From: Chloroflexota bacterium
GTDB taxonomy: Bacteria; Chloroflexota; Anaerolineae; Anaerolineales; DRKV01
Assembly (NCBI GenBank): GCA_011051635.1
Contig: DRKV01000332.1
Coordinates: 1 to 10,768, forward strand
Direction of reading: 5' to 3'
Length of the DNA: 10,768 nt
In this document: piece after piece, positions 1 to 6,080 of the stretch
Layout of the letters: each line of letters begins with the position of its first letter
How positions within the stretch are numbered: the first letter of the stretch is position 1
Notes under the pieces: generated by a model
The model's database searches: none
What the model saw: the letters and a program-made list of their open reading frames with translations, nothing else
Told to the model about the DNA's origin: nothing
Position numbers and translations under genes: made by a program

Positions 1-34
1 ATACCAGAGGCATTTTGCGGCGGCAAGGCTTATC

Positions 35-49
35 CTGGCAATTTGCCAG
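35..49. promoter_or_regulatory. Perfect 15-bp palindrome, possible operator
   Basis: The sequence has arms CTGGCAA and TTGCCAG around a single central T, a perfect dyad. It lies about 3 to 18 bases downstream of the start site predicted for the leftward promoter at 59-87, a usual place for a repressor site. In RNA the loop would be too tight to use the full stem, so a protein-binding DNA site is the more natural reading. The binding protein is unknown. Confidence 0.4.
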
Positions 50-58
50 CGGGGCAGA

Positions 59-87
59 AGTTTATCAGTTTCTCCAGTACGAGTCAA
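59..87 (-). promoter_or_regulatory. Leftward sigma70-type promoter
   Basis: Read on the minus strand, a TTGACT -35 box (82-87) is followed after exactly 17 bases by a TAAACT -10 box (59-64). TG one base upstream of the -10 gives an extended -10 motif. Five of six -35 bases and four of six -10 bases match the sigma70 consensus. It begins 8 bases after the rlmB stop codon and points out of the window, so it drives the next gene or RNA to the left, either as a new unit or as an internal promoter of the same operon. Confidence 0.6.
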
Positions 88-94
88 TACTTTT

Positions 95-844
95 TCAGCC
101 CGGTCGTGAAAAATTGCGCGCCTGCCAGGCGAAATACAAGGCCACCGACCCCGCCGTGGCCGCATTGAGGGAGGCAATCGCGCCCCGCATGGGCAGGCGC
201 AAGAGCAAATCGCAGTTTTTCCGCACCAAGGGGCGCAATCCCTGCCCCTCGTTGCCCACCACCAGCGCCAGCGCCCCGTCCAGGCGGACCTCATCCAGGG
301 AGCGGGAATCCGCCCCCTCATCCAGCCCGACAACCCAGATGTCCTTTTCCTGCAAGGTCTGGATGGCTTGCGCCAGGTTAGCGCGCCCTACCCACAGGTG
401 TTCGCTGGCCCCCGAGGAAGCGCTGACCACCGCGGGGGTGATGCCAGCCGCCCTTCTGAGGGGCAGCAGAACCCCGTGGATTCCCACGGCCTCAGCGGTG
501 CGCAGGAGCGTCCCCAGGTTCTGCGGGTCTTGCAGGGAATCCAGTATCAGCAAAAAGGGCGGCTCCCCCGCGGAAAGGGCGCGCTCCACCACCTCCGGCA
601 GGGAGACGTAGGGGTAGGCGCTCACTTCCAGGGCAATCCCCTGATGGGAGATGGGGGAGAGAGCATCCAGGCGACGGCGTTCCACTTTGCGGAGGGGGAT
701 GCCGCGCCGGGAGGCCAGCCGAAGGCTCTCCGCGACGCGTCCCTTGGGCTTGACGCCCTCCGCCAGCCACAGAGAAAAACCCTGCCGCCGGGCGGCGCGC
801 AGGGTTTCGTAAACCGGTTGACGACCGACAATCCACTCGCGCAT
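95..844 (-). CDS. rlmB: 23S rRNA 2'-O-ribose methyltransferase, RlmB/TrmH family
   Basis: A 249-residue SpoU-class (SPOUT knot) RNA ribose methyltransferase. RlmB of E. coli methylates G2251 in the peptidyl-transferase region of 23S rRNA using SAM. The N-terminal substrate-binding domain starts with WIVGRQPVYETLRA (residues 4-17). The catalytic domain shows all three SpoU motifs: motif 1 LDSLQDPQNLGTLLRTAEA (101-119, with N109 and R115), motif 2 VVGNEGQGL (195-203, E199) and motif 3 RLPMRGAIASLNAA (216-229, N227). Its length matches the family (about 245-250). The ATG lies one base after the cysS stop, with GGGAG four bases upstream inside the cysS end, so translation is probably coupled. The TrmH family also contains TrmH and TsnR, but the GRxPVxE N-terminus and the cysS linkage favour RlmB. 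Confidence 0.93.
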   Translation of the reverse strand: MREWIVGRQPVYETLRAARRQGFSLWLAEGVKPKGRVAESLRLASRRGIPLRKVERRRLDALSPISHQGIALEVSAYPYVSLPEVVERALSAGEPPFLLILDSLQDPQNLGTLLRTAEAVGIHGVLLPLRRAAGITPAVVSASSGASEHLWVGRANLAQAIQTLQEKDIWVVGLDEGADSRSLDEVRLDGALALVVGNEGQGLRPLVRKNCDLLLRLPMRGAIASLNAATAGSVALYFAWQARNFSRPG

Positions 845-845
845 C

Positions 846-2252
846 TTACTCCCAATGCCAGGTGGTACCGGCCTTGCTGTCCTCCAGCACCACGCCCAGG
901 TCTTTCAGGCGGTCCCGGATGAGGTCGGAAAGCGCCCACAACTTCTGGCGGCGCAATTCGGCGCGCACTTCCAGGAGGAGTTCGATGAACGGCTCCGCGG
1001 CCTTGTCCGCCTGCCCGGTTTCAGGGCGCAAGCGCAGCCCCAGGACGCCGCCCAGGTCAACCAGGGTTTGCTGAGCGGGGGCCAGCACGGAGTCGGCTGC
1101 CCCGGCATCCCGCGCCTGATTGATGGCCTTCACCAGGGCGAAAAGTTCTCCCAGCGCCCCGGCAGTGTTGAAATCATCATCCATGGCCTCCTCGAAGCCC
1201 TTTCGGGTGGCTTCGGTCTGGCGCTTGAGAGCCTCCACGGGTTCGCCTTCGGTGAGAGATGCGCCGGGGAGAGCCGATTTGAGCGCCCCGCGCAGGCGTT
1301 CCAGGGCTTTCTCAGCCTGGGCAATCACTTCATCGTTGAAGGTCAGCGGATTGCGGTAACTGGAATTGAGCACCATCATGCGCAGGACATCGCCATCGTG
1401 TTCGGCGAGAAAGTCCTCGATGGTGACCAGATTGCCGATGGACTTGGACATCTTCTCACCGGAGAGTTGCAACATGCCGTTATGCACCCAGTAGCGGGCG
1501 AAGGGCTTGCCGGTATAACTCTCCGTCTGGGCGATTTCGTTCTCGTGGTGGGGGAAAATCAGGTCGTTGCCGCCGCCGTGAATGTCAATCTGTTCGCCGA
1601 GGTGCGCCAGGTTCATGGCCGAGCATTCGATGTGCCAGCCGGGGCGTCCCGGCCCCCAGGGGCTATCCCAGGCCGGTTCGCCGGGTTTGGAGGCCTTCCA
1701 CAAGGCGAAATCCATAGGGTCTTCCTTGTTCTCGTCCACCTCAATGCGTGCCCCGGCGCGCATATCGTCCAGTTTGCGCCCGGAAAGTTTGCCGTAATCT
1801 TCGTCGCGGCGCACCCGGAAGTAAACATCCCCGTTGGGGGCGGGATAGGCGTAGCCCTTGTCAATCAGGCCCTGCACCATCTGGATAATCTGGTCTATCT
1901 CCTGGGTGGCGCGCGGGTTGATGGTGGCGGGCAGCACGTTGAGGTCGCGCAAGTGCTGGTCGAACTCGTGCATGTACTCTTCCGCCAATTCGAGAGGGTC
2001 GCGTCCCTGGGCGTTGGCGCGCTGGATGATTTTGTCGTCCACGTCGGTGTAGTTCATCACGTGGAACACGGTGTAGCCCTTGTATTCCAGATAGCGGCGG
2101 ATGATGTCGAAGACCAGCACCGACATGGCGTGCCCGACGTGGGCCTTGTCGTACACCGTCGGGCCGCACACGTACATCCGCACTACGCCCGGTTCCAGAG
2201 TTTCAAAAGGTTCTTTCTTTCGGGTCAGGGTATTGTAGATTCGTAAGGTCAT
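846..2252 (-). CDS. cysS: Cysteinyl-tRNA synthetase
   Basis: A 468-residue class I aminoacyl-tRNA synthetase that charges tRNA-Cys with cysteine in the cytoplasm. The family length is about 460-470, so it is complete. The HIGH signature is present as HVGH (residues 38-41) and KMSKS at 267-271 (EKMSKSIGN). The zinc ligands that select cysteine are in place: C29 (VCGPTVYD), C210 (GWHIECSAM), H235 and E239 (in PHHENEIAQ). The GGGND motif follows IDIH. The start is the ATG whose last two bases overlap the TGA of the upstream PIN-TRAM gene (ATGA, 4-bp overlap), with AAGGAG eight bases upstream. The rlmB start follows the stop after one base, so this is the middle gene of a co-translated operon. 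CysS rather than the related MshC is supported by the full length and tRNA-binding C-terminus. Confidence 0.97.
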   Translation of the reverse strand: MTLRIYNTLTRKKEPFETLEPGVVRMYVCGPTVYDKAHVGHAMSVLVFDIIRRYLEYKGYTVFHVMNYTDVDDKIIQRANAQGRDPLELAEEYMHEFDQHLRDLNVLPATINPRATQEIDQIIQMVQGLIDKGYAYPAPNGDVYFRVRRDEDYGKLSGRKLDDMRAGARIEVDENKEDPMDFALWKASKPGEPAWDSPWGPGRPGWHIECSAMNLAHLGEQIDIHGGGNDLIFPHHENEIAQTESYTGKPFARYWVHNGMLQLSGEKMSKSIGNLVTIEDFLAEHDGDVLRMMVLNSSYRNPLTFNDEVIAQAEKALERLRGALKSALPGASLTEGEPVEALKRQTEATRKGFEEAMDDDFNTAGALGELFALVKAINQARDAGAADSVLAPAQQTLVDLGGVLGLRLRPETGQADKAAEPFIELLLEVRAELRRQKLWALSDLIRDRLKDLGVVLEDSKAGTTWHWE

Positions 2253-3322
2253 GTCTCTCGCTCCTTTGCGGTCACGCGGGCGAAAATCATCCGCCCGGCG
2301 GAAGTTTGCAAGACTTTGGTCACCATTACGTGCGTTTTCAGGCCGATGAACGGTTCGCCGTCCTCCACGACGACCATCGTGCCATCTTCCAGGTAGCCCA
2401 CTCCCTGCCCCGGCTCTTTGCCGGCCTGGATGATTTCCACATCCAGGGTTTCACCAGGCAGGAAAACCACCTTGACCGCGTTCGCCAGGTCGTTGATGTT
2501 CAGCACCGTCACGCCCTGCAATTCGGCGACGCGGTTGAGATTGTAGTCGTTGGTGAGGATGGGACAGTCCAATTCCCGCGCCAGCACCACCAGTTTGGCG
2601 TCCACTTCCCGCGTCCCTTTGGCATCCATATCGGTGATGCGGACGGGCACACCGGGGATTTTCTGCAATTCGCTCAACACTTCCAGGCCGCGCCGCCCGC
2701 GCTGCCGCCGCAAGCCGTCGGCGGAATCGGCCACGTACTGCAATTCGTTGAGGACGAAGCGGGGGATGAGCAACTCCCCGAAGATGAAGCCCGTCCTGGC
2801 GATGTCGGCGATGCGCCCGTCAATGATGACGCTGGTATCCATCAGGATGGGCTGCAAGGTGCGTTTGGTCTTGCCCACCCCTCCATCAGAAACAACGCCG
2901 CTCCCGGAGAACAGCGCCGCCGCGGCCTCGAAAATGTCGTCCGTGCGCATGGAGAAGACGACAATCCCCAGGTAACCGAAGAGTACCGCCGTCAGGGCCG
3001 GGAGATAATCCCGCAAAGGTGAGGGCAGTTGCACCAGCGGAAAAGTCACCAGAGCGGAGACGAGCAGCCCGGCCATCAAGCCCCCCGTTCCAACGACCAG
3101 TTTTCGGGCGGAAAGATTGAGCAATCGAGCGCGAATGGCCCGAATCGGTCGGACGGTGAGCCATGGGGTGACAATGAGACCGGTCAGCGCGCCCACCAGG
3201 CCAAACACAATGGCATAGAGTTCCGGTTCCAGCACCAGTTGCCCAACGGAAGCCCCCAGGAAGACTCCACCGATGGAGAACGCGACCATACCGAGTAGAC
3301 GGACGACAAATTCAACACTCAC
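2249..3322 (-). CDS. Membrane-anchored PIN-TRAM domain protein (YacL type), putative ribonuclease
   Basis: About 357 residues. Four hydrophobic segments fill the first 130 residues (about 5-28, 36-56, 75-98 and 106-125), then a short linker leads to a PIN nuclease domain (about 160-290) and a TRAM RNA-binding domain (about 293-350). The PIN acidic residues are in place: D162 in ILMDTSVIIDG, E193 in LNELQ, D241 in EVDAKLV and D259 in LTNDYN. The architecture matches Bacillus YacL and the mycobacterial homologues, which are thought to act on RNA at the membrane; the substrate is not known. The start is chosen as GTG at 3322 because GGAGG sits seven bases upstream. An in-frame ATG at 3367 would add 15 residues that look non-homologous and lacks a comparable SD. 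First gene of the operon with cysS and rlmB. Confidence 0.9.
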   Translation of the reverse strand: MSVEFVVRLLGMVAFSIGGVFLGASVGQLVLEPELYAIVFGLVGALTGLIVTPWLTVRPIRAIRARLLNLSARKLVVGTGGLMAGLLVSALVTFPLVQLPSPLRDYLPALTAVLFGYLGIVVFSMRTDDIFEAAAALFSGSGVVSDGGVGKTKRTLQPILMDTSVIIDGRIADIARTGFIFGELLIPRFVLNELQYVADSADGLRRQRGRRGLEVLSELQKIPGVPVRITDMDAKGTREVDAKLVVLARELDCPILTNDYNLNRVAELQGVTVLNINDLANAVKVVFLPGETLDVEIIQAGKEPGQGVGYLEDGTMVVVEDGEPFIGLKTHVMVTKVLQTSAGRMIFARVTAKERET

Positions 3323-3329
3323 AATAAGT

Positions 3330-3334
3330 CCTCC
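3330..3334 (-). promoter_or_regulatory. Shine-Dalgarno deciding the GTG start of the PIN-TRAM gene
   Basis: GGAGG on the minus strand lies seven bases before GTG at 3322-3320. The longer in-frame ATG start at 3367 has no comparable purine box, so this site sets the protein start. Confidence 0.75.
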
Positions 3335-3434
3335 CGGCACACCGAATGCATCGGCGCGCCAGTACACACGGATAAAAAAGGGTAGAATAAAGCCCGCATC
3401 CGGTCAGTCGGACTTTCCGCCTGCGGAAAAGCCG

Positions 3435-4277
3435 ATGAAGAAGAAGGCTGTCTCACCGGACGCTTTCAGGGATGAAAAATATCCCTTCCATTTTACTACA
3501 CTCACCTCGGTTACGGATATGCCCCAACGAGACTTGGACAAGGCCGCCCTGCGCGGCGAACCTTCGTATGTGTGGCGGGCAGGACAGGAACGCCGCCTGC
3601 AAATGATTGTCGAGGCCGCGGAAGAACGCATTCGCGGCGATATTCTGGAGAATGGCTGCGGCGTGGGGATGTACATGGAGCACATGCAGCCTTACGGGGG
3701 AACCATCATCGGGATGGAATACGATTTTGAGCGCGCTACAGAAGCCCGCCGTCGCTCCCCCTCCGTGCTGTGCGCCGCAGGGGAATACCTGCCTTTCCCC
3801 GCAGGGCGTTTTGACCTGATTCTCAGCCACGAGGTCATCGAGCACGTGCAGGATGACCGCCTGGCCGTGGCGGAGATGGTGCGCGCCCTCAGACCGGGAG
3901 GCCGGCTGGTGTTGTTTTGCCCCAATCGGGGCTATCCCTTCGAGACGCACGGCATCTACTGGAGGGGGAAATACCACTTTGGAAACAAGCCGCTGGTCAA
4001 TTACCTGCCGCGCCCCCTGCGGGATAGGCTTGCCCCCCACGTGCGCATCTACACCCGCGGCGACCTGGAAGCCCTGTTTGCCGGTCTTCCGGTGCGCTAC
4101 GTCACCCGCACGGTCATCTTCGGGGCATACGACAACATCATCGCCCGCCTGCCCCGCCTGGGGAAACCCCTGCGCGGCTTCCTCCAGGCGCTGGAGAAGA
4201 CCCCCCTGCGCGTTTTGGGGCTTTCCCACTTTTGGGTGGTGGAAAAACTCCCTTACGAGGCCACCCGAAAATCGTAG
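3435..4277 (+). CDS. Class I SAM-dependent methyltransferase
   Basis: A 280-residue protein with a Methyltransf_11/UbiG-like Rossmann fold. Motif I is ILENGCGVGMY (residues 70-80), where DxGxGxG is altered to ENGCGVG. The acidic residue at the end of beta-2 is E95 in GMEYD. Motif IV is LILSHEVIEHVQDD (128-141), and ALRPGGRLVLFCPN (151-164) follows. The C-terminal 100 residues hold HFGNKPLVNYLP and IYTRGDLEALF, typical of methyltransferases acting on lipids, quinones or glycan-linked substrates; no substrate can be named. The start is ATG 3435 (MKKKAVSP). Earlier in-frame codons overlap the divergent operon's control region, and ATG 3519 would still leave the core intact. The SD is weak (GGAAAA, inside a small hairpin at 3414-3429). 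A TAGAAT box at 3383-3388 may be its -10, without a clear -35. Its last 25 bases overlap the end of the convergent methyltransferase. Confidence 0.85.
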   Translation: MKKKAVSPDAFRDEKYPFHFTTLTSVTDMPQRDLDKAALRGEPSYVWRAGQERRLQMIVEAAEERIRGDILENGCGVGMYMEHMQPYGGTIIGMEYDFERATEARRRSPSVLCAAGEYLPFPAGRFDLILSHEVIEHVQDDRLAVAEMVRALRPGGRLVLFCPNRGYPFETHGIYWRGKYHFGNKPLVNYLPRPLRDRLAPHVRIYTRGDLEALFAGLPVRYVTRTVIFGAYDNIIARLPRLGKPLRGFLQALEKTPLRVLGLSHFWVVEKLPYEATRKS

Positions 4278-5149
4278 ATTCCGTCCACAACGGGCCACAC
4301 CCGTCCGCAGGCAGCACATTCCATAGCGGAATCCGCTTCACGCCAGGCCTGTCCCCCGCAGGCCGGGCAGCGGAAAAAAGTTCCCTCGGCGGCGAGGGAT
4401 GTTTCCCCTGCGGCTGTGGAGCGGGTGAAGACGCTGGGGGAGAGTTGCCACCAATCGCCGGTCAATTGCGCCAGGGAATCCATCCACACCAGGAGGCGGG
4501 TAGGCAGCAGTTTCTTGAGAAGAGCAATCCGGAAGTGGGAGACCGTCAACTGCCGTTGGAGAGCGAAACCGCTCTCCGCCAGGGTCGCGCGCACCATGCG
4601 GGGGTGAAAATCGAAGTTGAGGGCCGCAAATTCCACCGGTTCCGGCGTAAACGGCGACCAGGATTGGCGTTTGAGCAGGTAGCGGAGAACGGCCTTCAAG
4701 TTCTGTTTGTTGGCGTATTCCAGGATGAAGACGCCGCCCGGCTGCATCACGCGGCGGATTTCCCCCAAAGCCAGGGGCGCATCGGCCATGTGGTGCAGGA
4801 CGCGAATCATGGTGGCGGCATCGAAGAGACCGTCCACGAAAGGCAGGCGGTAAACGTTGGCGGCGACGTAGATGTAGCGCTCGCTCTCGCCCAGGCGGTC
4901 TTTGGCCTGCTGCAACTGGGTGAGAGAGTAATCCATCAGTACGACGCGCTCATAGCCGCGGTAACGGGGGGTGTTGCGCCCCGCGCCGGCCCCGATTTCG
5001 AGCAGCAAATGGCCGCCATCGGGGGGCAGGAGGCGGCGCAAAGCCACCGCCTCGGCACCATCTTCGTAGGCGCGCCCGCCGCGTTCCCAGAAGGAGGTCT
5101 GGTAATCCGAACCTTCGTAATCGCATACAGGGGGGAGGGTATCTGACAT
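4253..5149 (-). CDS. Class I SAM-dependent methyltransferase with C-terminal zinc ribbon
   Basis: A 298-residue protein. The Rossmann methyltransferase core shows motif I LLEIGAGAGRNTP (49-61), the acidic residue D73 in VVLMDYS, motif IV FDAATMIRVLHHMADAP (109-125) and VMQPGGVFILEYAN (134-147). After a poorly conserved helical part (150-250), the last 40 residues form a four-cysteine ribbon: CPAC at 261-264 and CAAC at 278-281, ending in VWPVVDGIYDF. That tail resembles the Trm112-like/YcaR ribbon (RYPVxDGIPDF) that more often precedes the methyltransferase domain. The start is ATG 5149, with GGAG eight bases upstream. A longer reading to 5356 would run through the palindromic repeats and into the next gene. 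It is transcribed divergently from the kinase-like gene, and a TATACT box at 5250-5255 may be its -10. The substrate is unknown. Confidence 0.85.
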   Translation of the reverse strand: MSDTLPPVCDYEGSDYQTSFWERGGRAYEDGAEAVALRRLLPPDGGHLLLEIGAGAGRNTPRYRGYERVVLMDYSLTQLQQAKDRLGESERYIYVAANVYRLPFVDGLFDAATMIRVLHHMADAPLALGEIRRVMQPGGVFILEYANKQNLKAVLRYLLKRQSWSPFTPEPVEFAALNFDFHPRMVRATLAESGFALQRQLTVSHFRIALLKKLLPTRLLVWMDSLAQLTGDWWQLSPSVFTRSTAAGETSLAAEGTFFRCPACGGQAWREADSAMECAACGRVWPVVDGIYDFRVAS

Positions 5150-5170
5150 GACCGTTTCTCCGAAGGTGAC

Positions 5171-5202
5171 GGGTAGGACAACTGCTAGCAGTTGTCCCAC
5201 AA
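5171..5202. repeat. Palindromic intergenic repeat, copy A
   Basis: Arms GTAGGACAACTGC (5173-5185) and GCAGTTGTCCCAC (5188-5200) flank a two-base centre, with one mismatch. Over 32 bases it matches the reverse complement of copy C (7571-7602) at 29 positions. It lies in the 5' region of the zinc-ribbon methyltransferase gene. Confidence 0.75.
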
Positions 5203-5215
5203 GCATGCCCCGGCA

Positions 5216-5245
5216 GGGAGAGCAACTGCTCGCAGTTGCCCTACC
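5216..5245. repeat. Palindromic intergenic repeat, copy B (diverged)
   Basis: Arms of 14 bases, 5216-5229 and 5232-5245, share the core GCAACTGC/GCAGTTGC and have two mismatches. The core and the terminal CCTACC match copies A and C, with ACAACTG changed to GCAACTG. It is 15 bases from copy A, so the two form a paired element like those of REP/BIME families. Confidence 0.7.
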
Positions 5246-5249
5246 GGCA

Positions 5250-5255
5250 AGTATA
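5250..5255 (-). promoter_or_regulatory. Candidate -10 box of the zinc-ribbon methyltransferase gene
   Basis: TATACT on the minus strand matches the -10 consensus at five of six positions. No good -35 is seen at 16-18 bases; a weak TTGTAT lies 19 bases upstream. Transcription from it would place palindromes B and A in the 5' leader of the methyltransferase mRNA. Confidence 0.35.
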
Positions 5256-5275
5256 CCCCAAAGACAAAATTGCGA

Positions 5276-5281
5276 TACAAT
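5276..5281 (+). promoter_or_regulatory. Candidate -10 box of the histidine-kinase-like gene
   Basis: TACAAT (five of six) ends six bases before ATG 5288, so a transcript would start at or next to the start codon. No SD is visible before this ATG, which fits leaderless translation. No convincing -35 is seen. Confidence 0.35.
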
Positions 5282-5287
5282 GAGAAC

Positions 5288-5962
5288 ATGCCCGAAGAAA
5301 ACATCCCCATTCCCGAAACCATTGACCTGGCCGCCTTCGTCTCCCGGGAGGCGCACGACCTGAAATCGCCCTTCAACCGCATTTTGGGTTTTACCCGCAT
5401 GGTGCTCAAGGGCATGGACGGCCCGTTGACCGACCTGCAGCGGGAAGACCTGACCACGGTGTACGAAAACAGCCGTCAGGCGATGTCCTTTGTGAGCAAT
5501 CTGATTGACATGGCGCGGCTGAGCCGCGGGGAGAAAACGCCGGAGTGGAACGAGTACCCCCTGGACGAGGTGCTGACTGAAGCCGTCAAGGCGTGGCGGG
5601 CCGACTTTTCGGAGGAGCGCGTTACCCTGAAGATGGATGTCCCTCCTTGCACGCTGCGCGCCGACGCTGCCCTGCTCCGTCAGGCTATCCGATACGTGCT
5701 GTCTTACGCGGCTGCATGGGTCAAAGCCCCCGCTGAAATCCTCGTGCAGGCCGGGGAATCATCCGGAACCTGTCTGCTGCGCGTTCAGAGCCGCGGGGAG
5801 AAGGACATCGCCGCCCCCGAAATGGAGTTGAGCATGTGGGGGTTCATCGCCGGACGCATCATCGCTTTGCACGGTGGAGAAATTCGTTCAGCGAAGCGCG
5901 GGGATGAAGGGGCCTCCTTTGAAATAGCGCTCCCTCTCCCCCACCCCATCCCTTCCCCCTAA
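5288..5962 (+). CDS. Histidine-kinase-like protein with degenerate ATPase domain
   Basis: A 224-residue soluble protein with no sensor or membrane segment. Residues 11-80 match a HisKA dimerization/phosphoacceptor helix pair: EAHDLKSPFNRILGF aligns with the usual SHELRTPLtxIlGy, making H23 the phosphoacceptor. Residues 90-218 resemble a HATPase_c fold: LRQAIRYVLSYAAAWV is the N-box region, GFIAGRIIALHGGEI the last helix and GASFEIALPL the final strand. Key ATP residues are absent: both N-box asparagines are tyrosines (Y136, Y140), the DxGxG box is replaced by QSRGEKDI, and the G2 glycines are mostly lost. It may therefore be a phosphotransfer or dimerization partner rather than an active kinase. 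The start is ATG 5288, since earlier in-frame codons read through repeat A. The C-terminal PHPIPSP is encoded by a C-rich tract. No response regulator is adjacent. Confidence 0.75.
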   Translation: MPEENIPIPETIDLAAFVSREAHDLKSPFNRILGFTRMVLKGMDGPLTDLQREDLTTVYENSRQAMSFVSNLIDMARLSRGEKTPEWNEYPLDEVLTEAVKAWRADFSEERVTLKMDVPPCTLRADAALLRQAIRYVLSYAAAWVKAPAEILVQAGESSGTCLLRVQSRGEKDIAAPEMELSMWGFIAGRIIALHGGEIRSAKRGDEGASFEIALPLPHPIPSP

Positions 5963-6028
5963 GAGGGAGGGACGGCCTCATCCGCGCTCCTCGCGAGATT
6001 CGTCGGTTGACCATCAAGGGACACGAAA

Positions 6029-6058
6029 AACCGCCCTCCGGTTTCCCGGAGGGCGGTT
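6029..6058 (-). terminator. Intrinsic terminator of ugd
   Basis: A perfect 13-bp stem (6029-6041 with 6046-6058) closes a four-base loop. On the minus strand it is followed by TTTTT and lies 22 bases after the ugd stop codon. It may also stop the convergent kinase-like transcript, though no T-run follows on the plus strand. Confidence 0.9.
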
Positions 6059-6080
6059 GGATTCATCGGGCAGGGGGAGG

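Noticed and set aside
1..20. Possible start of a tRNA at the left edge, minus strand
   Set aside because: The bases after the promoter do not place a T at position 8 or a D-arm in what is visible, and too little sequence is present to call any tRNA.
855..2246. Long plus-strand open frame opposite cysS
   Set aside because: It is an antisense shadow of a certain cysS gene. Its composition (rich in G, V, H and Q) reflects GC-rich codon use on the other strand and it has no recognisable domain.
3273..3434. Longer N-terminus of the first methyltransferase
   Set aside because: The extra 54 codons overlap the start and control region of the divergent PIN-TRAM gene, have no SD and look low-complexity.
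5171..5245. CRISPR-like repeat pair
   Set aside because: There are only two diverged palindromic copies in a row with a 13-15 base gap, no regular spacers and no cas genes.
5150..5356. Longer N-terminus of the zinc-ribbon methyltransferase
   Set aside because: The extension reads through both palindromes and into the kinase-like gene. ATG 5149 has a good SD and leads straight into the domain.
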